DNA of 64,000 nucleotides from Megalobrama amblycephala (Eukaryota; Chordata; Actinopteri; Cypriniformes; Xenocyprididae). Both the position numbers and the translations under genes were made by a program. The notes under the pieces were generated by a model that was not told where the DNA came from, searched no databases, and saw only the letters and a list, made by a program, of their open reading frames with translations. The stretch is from contig NC_063051.1 in the NCBI RefSeq assembly GCF_018812025.1, positions 5,271,896 through 5,335,895 on the forward strand, written 5' to 3'. This document shows, piece after piece, positions 38,801-47,000 of this stretch (position 1 is its first letter; each line of letters opens with the position of its first letter).

Positions 38801-41800
38801 GCTTTAACTTCAATTTCTACATTTCCATTACTGTTTATTCCACATTGACATAGTAAGTTTTTCTGCAGTAAACTGTACTAAATAATTCCGTGCGAGTGTG
38901 ATTGGGGCTTTGATAGACTCCACTTCATGCTCACTACTGCTCAGAATCGGGTCCCGAGTTCACTACTGCGCAGACTCAGGTCCCAAATCAGCACAAGATG
39001 TCAGCGCCATATTGGGATGATATGAAACATTTCTTGAGATAAATGTTGGAAAACAGTTTTTTTTAGTGTTCCTTGATGAATAGAAAGTTCACAAGAACAG
39101 CATTTATTTGAAATAGATTTTTGTAACACTGCAAAAATCATTACTGTCTCTTTTGGTCAATTTAATGCATGCTTGCTGAATAATTGTATTTTGTTCAAAA
39201 AAAAAAAAAAATCTTACTGATCCCCAACAATAGTGTACTGTATAGTGTATATAGTCACCAACAATTGTGTACTGTATGCTGTATATAGCCAAAGTGTTGA
39301 GATTTGATTTATTGGGGCTTATCGGGGGACAGAGGAACAGTGCTGATGTTGCACAGAAGTGGCTGCTAAGTGGATAAGAGGAAACCGTTTAAATTCAGCG
39401 CCTACTTTTCCCCACAAAAGTGGTTTTCGGTACCAGCCTCTCAGGACACGTGTGGCGCGAGCTTTCCTCCCTCCCGCTGTGGCAGCAGATGTGGACTGAC
39501 AAACCTCCAACTAGCTCGCTCAATATTTATGGCACCATTTCCGTGTCAAGCAAAGGTGTCACACCGCACCGATGATTAACGCAATTTCTACAATAACAGG
39601 GTGGATGGAAACGCATCACGATTAGGGGATGTCATTTGAGCATGCGGCAGGGTAGGTACGGTCCTTCGGTGCAGATGAATTCCTGAAAAGAGCCTTAGAA
39701 TAAATGTGTTCCATTTGCATGTTTTGCCCAAAGGGAGAGGTGTTGGGTGATTGAGATGTGTGGTAATGAGTTTTGACAGCAGACAACAGTCTGCCTAATT
39801 GCTACACCTGAAGGTGATGAAAACACAAGTTATCTGTGATTGATATAGCTCCGGTGGCAAGCCGTGTAGGTAGCAATTGTCCAAGTTGAATACTTTTGGC
39901 TTCCTGAATAGAAACGGTTCAGGTCTTTCTGCGGCTCTCGGAACTCAGTGACTGCGTAATTATTACTCAGCGACACTGTCTAGAATTATCTCTTATTATT
40001 TCATCTTATTTCGCCCAGTGTAACGAGCACATCATTATTTCAGCTCGTTAATTAGTCATTTAATTACAGAAGACTCGCAGCTATGTTTCTGATGGAAATT
40101 AAACTGCATTCCATTCCACCATCTGAAGATCCGCCATTTGTTTGTGACATCCCATCATGCTAATTTTCTTCATGCCATGTCCTATCCAGCCTCGAATCTC
40201 GGGTTTCCAGCAACAAGTAATTAGTCTGACCACAGTGAAAGTTAAAATGCCCTGCAACATAAAATCCCAGCCAATAAAAACACTTTTAATGTTTAATGCT
40301 ACATTCACATGACAAAATTACAGTTACACTGTAAACCCTGATGCTCAAAATAATTAATTGTTTTGAGTAGAGCCAACTCAAATTAAACAAACTAGTTCAA
40401 TCAAAGTAACTTCTACGAGTATTTAGAACTTTCTTTTTGTTTTGTGTTCACAAAACTGACACATTTTAAGTAATCTGAATTGTTTCATTGTTTTGAGTTT
40501 TATGAACTTGTTTCTTTTCATTTAGACAAACTTAAATTTTATCAAAGCATTGAGTCACCAATCAGCAATCTAGCATTTAATGAATTAGCTAGTTAAAGCT
40601 AGCCAATTTTCCACTACAAAAAAAGGATTAAATTGGGATTACATGATAATTTATAAGTATGATCAATTTTGATTACATAAGTTAAGTATATGAATTAGTT
40701 TACTCAAATATTTCAAGTTAAGAGCAATTAAAATGTATGAGTACAAAATAAATATCTGCATGTTCTGCTTACTTAAACTTTAAATTCTTTTTTTCTTTTT
40801 TCTTTTTGAGTTTTTCCAACTTATTCAGGTTTACAGTGTACAGTATGTTTGTCAAACTGGTAATTACTTTATTTTTGTATAAACACTAACTTTTCTTACT
40901 TCACTGGTGATGTCATTCACTGCTAAAATGAATGTATTTAAAAGGTTGTGAAAAAACTTACAAACATACAAAAAAACAGCTTTAATTATTTGTATCCTTA
41001 TAGTATCACGTCTGGTTAGGACAATGTTACTGTGATACTCTTTCCATTAGCAGTTCATTGCGACTTGACAGTGCATCACAAATTGAAAATAATGGCAATG
41101 CTAATAAGCAGCGTTTCATTAAAGTAATATCTGGCAACGTTCATACTGTATATTACAGTGAATATTAAGAAAATAAAGAAGGCAATCTTTCTCCTCCAAG
41201 TCTAACTGTATCTAACAAGCAACCCTTCCTTGTGTCATTTACAGTACTAACCCACTGTGTCATTTCTCTCTTCTCTCAGCTGTTTTGAATATTAGCACCT
41301 CAGTTAGTCACAACTTTGCAAATATCAGCTGGATTCCAGGCACAGAGCAGACGGAGTCAGAGTTATATGTTGCCTTTATGAACAACCGTAAGCATTTCTT
41401 ACTGTTCTTCATTCTAGTTCTTGTTAATTATACCTCAAAGTTCAGTAGTATTTCTCGCACTTGTCTAAATTCTCCATTTAACAGTATTTGTTCAGTCAAA
41501 AATAAGTTCCTTAGTGATTTGTGTAGCCTTTAGCGTATTATCATAGATTTATGAAGTCGATGTATGGATTCAATTTTATATTCATATTTGCAACTGAATA
41601 TATATGTAAAATATATTATAATTATTAGGGCTGTCAATTTTTTTTTTTTTTTTTTAATGAATAAATTACATGATTTTGATTAAATTTACATATACCTGTA
41701 GGTTAAATTTTCAGTTGCACTTTTTAAAGAATTACTTGTACCCAAATGAACGTGTTAATTTAGAAGCCCTAATAATTGTTTACTGTTTTGCCTGTATATA

Positions 41801-43954
41801 GGCAGTAGAGATTTGTAGCATACTAACACCACTTCACCCACTATGCACATCTTGTAGGTGAAGGTAACTGGAAGATATCCGATGCGCTAAACTCTTCTAA
41901 GACTTTCCACATCATTGAAGGGCTCGAACCTGGGACTGAATACACAGTGCGTCTTATGACTAAAAGCTGGGTTGATAATTCTAGTATTTTTGAAGACGTT
42001 ATCAGGACCAGGGTGAAAGGTGAGGAGAAAACAGTCTCCGAGATGACAGAAATGCAAACCAAAATTGTCTTTATCTCTTCCTTTCTCATCTCATCAAGAG
42101 TGCAAGCAACATCCTGTGATAAAATTATCATGCGTGGTGTATGCCATGTCCGTCCCAGAGCATGTGTTCTGTGGACTTGATAAAAGCAATTATGCTTTAT
42201 CAGCCTCTTCCATTGATTAATTAGACATGCAGTCTGGCAGTTTAATATTAATATCAGCACATTTCCATTCTAGAGTTTGCCTGGTGTCTCTCATTTAGTG
42301 TCAGATGTTCTCGGTGGATGTCAACATTCAATGAAGTGTCCTCAGTATGTGTCAAATGTGGGTTGGTAAGTGAATGTTTTGTCTCTCACAGGTCTGGCCA
42401 GTATTCATGGAGGCATCTCCAACCAGGGATGGTTCATCGGACTCATGTGCGCCATAGCTCTGCTCACTCTCACGGTGCTCATAGCCTGCTTTGTGAACCG
42501 AAATAAAGGAGGAAAGTACTCAGGTATTCTCTCACACAATGAAACTAATCAGTTCTTTTGTGAATGTGAACTGAATCCTATAAATAGCAGTCAGATAACA
42601 CAAGAAGACCCTAACAAATGTCTGAACTGCCAGGAGATTTTCTTTTAAGAATGAAAAAGCCAAAAAGTTTAAGAAGAAGTTTTAAAAAAAAAATCACACT
42701 GAAAAACATTGTATATCAAATTCACACTTTGATCATCACAGTAGCACGTGAAACGTGTTAATGCATTTATATTTAGAACGTTTTGCACATCCTTGTTGGG
42801 GGCTGCAAAGTGGGTTCGATTCAAGGTTCTAGCCAATAGCGTTGTTGTATTCTTAACTGGATCTCTTACCACTGTAACCTCTACAACTGTGAAAGTTTTC
42901 TAATTACTTTTACAGAAACAGCATGAGTCAAATCTGTTCATTTACATGTGTTAATATGAATGTGCGGATGTGCTTGCTAATGTATTATAATTTTCATAAA
43001 TAATCTTATTTTAATTGAGCAGCCTGTATGAAATGTAAAAGTTGACTGTAAATTACCTTATATATGCTATAATTTCTACATTTAAGAATTCAGCATTTTT
43101 TTAAATTATTTATAAAATGTATATTGATTGTAAAGTTATGGAAGCTTGTTTTGCCACTAAATAAAAAAAGGTAATTGCAACTTTTTTATCTCGCAATTCT
43201 GACTTTTTTTCGTACAATTGCGAGTTTTCTTAGATTAAAACTCACAGTTGCAAGTTATTAATTCAGAATTGAGAGATATAAACTTACAATTTCGTGTTAT
43301 AAAGTCGGAATTGTGAGATATAAAGTCGCAATTCTGCCTTTTTTCTCACAATTGCGATTTTTTTTTTCTCAGATTTGTGATATATACAGTAAACTCACAA
43401 TTGCTAGTTATAAAGTCAGAATTGTGACTCGCAATTATGACTTTTTTCTCGCATTTGTAAATTTATATCTCACAGTTTTGACTTACTCACGTATGAAATT
43501 TTCTGCCATGGAATAAAAAATAAAACAAAAAGGTAATTGCAAATTTACATTTCACAAATCTAACGTTTTTCTCAGAATTGCGAGATTTAAACGCGCAATT
43601 ACAATTTATAAAGTCAGAATTGTGTGACATAAAGTCGCAATTGCGTGTTATAAAGGCAGAATTGTGAGATATAAACTCAGAATTGCGGGATATAAACTCA
43701 CAATTGCGTGTCAGAATCGCGATTTTCCATACTTCCATAAACAAGTAAGTCAAAACCGATATAAATAAATTGCAATATAAATATAACTTGCAATTGTGAA
43801 TTTATATCTTGCAATTTTGACTCTTTTAAATTCAGAATTGTGAGATAAAAACTGGCAATTATGACTTTTTTTCTCACAATTACGAATTCTCATAGTTTTG
43901 ACTTACTCGCGAATGGAAGTATGGAAAATCGTGATTCTGACTTTAACACGCAAT

Positions 43955-44025
<71 letters not shown>

Positions 44026-47000
44026 AAACATAATATATCTTATTACAATATTGTATGTTAATAAAAATATAAGCAATATTTGTTAGTCTCACTAAATTAC
44101 GAATGCTGTCTTTTGTTTATTCAGTGAAAGAGAAGGAAGACCTGCACCCCGACTTGGAGTCCCAGGGTATAAATGATGATACCTTCTGTGAATACAGGTA
44201 TTTCATACCGCCACCAAGATTTACTACTCACAGCTCACATAGTGGCAGAATGACGGCAACCTCTGACACTGTTTCCTGTAATTTGTGCATTTTTTCTTTG
44301 GTTTGAAAGCCAGCACCAAACCAGCCCGAGCTCTGGACGTGCAGCAAGCTAAAGTAACCACCACACGTATGTGCTAAACATTAACAACAAAACCAATGTT
44401 GTTCACACATCAATGCCATTGATGTGTTCCTGTTTCACGTGGTGCTTTGTGAGTAGCTAGTACACATGTAGCACGTTAGAAACAATGGCTTCGCTGTAAA
44501 AAATGAAAATGAGGTTGTATTGAGATCGAGCGAACAAAGGATTGCCCAGTAGGATGACAGTAAACAATCCAGTTTAGTTGAAAGACACTTATCTTCGGTC
44601 CAGCAATAAATGTGTTTCTTGTTTCATTAATCATTTTTGATGCAATTTAAAACAATCTCTTTGAGAACAGTGTTTGTAGTGACAATTATAAATCTGAAAT
44701 ATTTTGAGCAGATCATCTGAGACGTTTATGATAAATGAGGTTGAACTGCCTGACTCAGAGTCTTACATTCCACTATTTGAACCACAAGGCTTGTTTATAC
44801 AGACATCAAACAGTGTGAATGCATGAGCATCACAGTTTGAGTGAAGTTAATGCATGCTCAAACGCACACCCAAACTCACACAATTTTTTAATATTTCTAT
44901 CATATTATTCCTTCCATTTGGGTTTGGGGCTGGTGGTTTCATGGGAACATGCACTGCGTGTTTGAAACGGGAGTGAGTTGTTATGCTGGAGTTTCTGTGT
45001 TGATCTTTTTAAAAGAGTTGTTCACACAATAATGACAATTCTGTTATTATTTACTAACGTCATATTGTTCTTAACCTGCACTGACAAAAAATGGTGTTAA
45101 AACAATTTTCACTCAGATATTGCTAATGAATATCACAAGCAACTACAAAGAAACAGCAAGTAACACATTGAATTAAATGTGAAATATTGAAGTAGAAAAA
45201 CTGAAATAGTACTTTCCTGTAAAACTTACTCCAATATATACAGGTGCTGGTCATATAATTAGAATATCGTGAAAAAGTTCATTTTTTTATTGTAAATTAT
45301 TTTTAAAAATGAAACTTTCATATATTCTAGATTCCCTACATGTAAAGTAAAACATTTCAAAAGTTTTTTTTTTTTTTTTTAATTTTGATGATTAGAGCGT
45401 ACAGCTCATGAAAGTCCAAAATCCAGTATCTCAAAATATTAGAATATTTCCTAAGATCAATCAAAAAATGGATTTTCAAAACAGAAAAGTTCAAGTTCTT
45501 TAAAGTATGTTCATTTGTACACTCAATACTTGGTCGGCAGCACATATTACAGCAAATGACTTGCTCCTAGCACAAATTACAGCATCAGTGAAGTGTGGCG
45601 TGGAAGTGATCAGCCTGTGGCACTGCTGAGGCACTATTGAGCCTTCAGATCATCTGTATATTGTTGGACTGTTTCTCATCTTTTTCTTGAAAATATCCCA
45701 TAGATTCAGAGGTCAGGCATGTTGGCTGGCCAATAAAACAGTAATATCATGGTCAGCAAACCACTTGGAAGTGGTTTTTGCACTGTGGGCAGGTGCTAAA
45801 GTCCTGCTGGAAAAGGAAATCAGCATCTCCATAAAGTTTGTCAACATATGGAAGCATAAAGTGCTCCAAAATCTCATGGAAGATGGCTGCATTGACTTTG
45901 CACTTGATAAAACACAATGGACCAACACCAGCAGATGTCACGGCCCCCCAAATCATTACTAACTTCAGAAACTTCACACTAGACTTCAAGCAGCTTGGAT
46001 TCTGTGCCTCTCCAGTCTTCCTTCAGACTCTGGGACCATGATTTCAACATGAAATGCAAAATTTACTTTTATCTGAAAAGAGGACTTTCAACCACTGTTC
46101 ACTGTCCAGTTCTTTTTCTCCTTAGCCCAGGTACGATGCTTCTGACGTTGTTTCTGTTTCAGAAGTGGCTTGGTAGTCCTTTTCCTGAAGATGTCTGAGT
46201 GTGGTGACTCTTGATGCGCTGACTCCGGCTTCATTCTACTCATTGTGAAGCTCTCCCAAGTGTTTGAATTGGCTTTACTTAACAGTATTCTCAAGCTTGT
46301 GGTCATCCCTGTTGCTTGTGCACCTTTGCCTACCCAATTTCTTCCTTCTAGTCAACTTTGCATTTAATTTGCTTTGATACATCACTTTGTAAACAGCCAC
46401 CACATTCAGTAATGACCATCTGTGACTTACTCTCTTTGTGGAGGGTGTCAATGATTGTCTCCTGGACCATTGCCAAGTCAGCAGTCTTCCCCATTAGTGT
46501 GGTTTCAAAGAACAAGAGATACCCGGAATTTATACTGTAGGGATGGTCATTTAATGAAACTCAAATGTAAATATTCTAATATTTTGAGATACTGGATTTT
46601 GGACTTTCATTAGCTGTACGCTCTAATCAACAAATTAAAAAAAAAAAAAAAAAACTTTTGAAATGTTTTACTTTACATGTAGGGAATCTAGTATAAATGA
46701 AAGTTTCATTTCATTAAAATAATTTTCAATAAAAAAATTAACTTTTTCACGATATTCTAATTATATGACCAGCACCTGTATATATATATTTTTTCTTATA
46801 TTGTCTTCTGAAGACAACTGGTATGGTTGTGTGAGGAACAGACCAAATTTAATTTGCCAAAATTCATAATATCAAGTGGATATATAACTGGAAACGTTCC
46901 TTACAATTCTTATACTGTTCGGCTCGATGGTGGAAAACCGGCTATTGGCGACAAAATGGAATTGAGTCCAAAAATTGTTGTAAAAAAACATTTATGATAT

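Noticed and set aside
42370..42648. Open frame that extends the transmembrane exon of chl1 into the next intron
   Set aside because: A consensus-like donor at 42524 and the matching exon at 44125 (VKEKEDLHPD) show the extension is intron; retention is possible but unsupported.
43150..43740. CRISPR-like regular repeats
   Set aside because: Units are degenerate, inverted relative to each other, without unique spacers, and the genome is vertebrate.
43487..43753. - strand frame encoding repeated NSEFIS/NCDFMS-like units
   Set aside because: It derives from the AATTGYGAG minisatellite, with no start context, homology or splice support.
44301..44370. Possible extra exon 'ccagcaccaaaccagcccga' followed by a GTATGT donor
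   Set aside because: No convincing acceptor and it does not keep the phase-2 frame between exons 28 and 29; FCEY joins SDNDEKPL directly as in CHL1.
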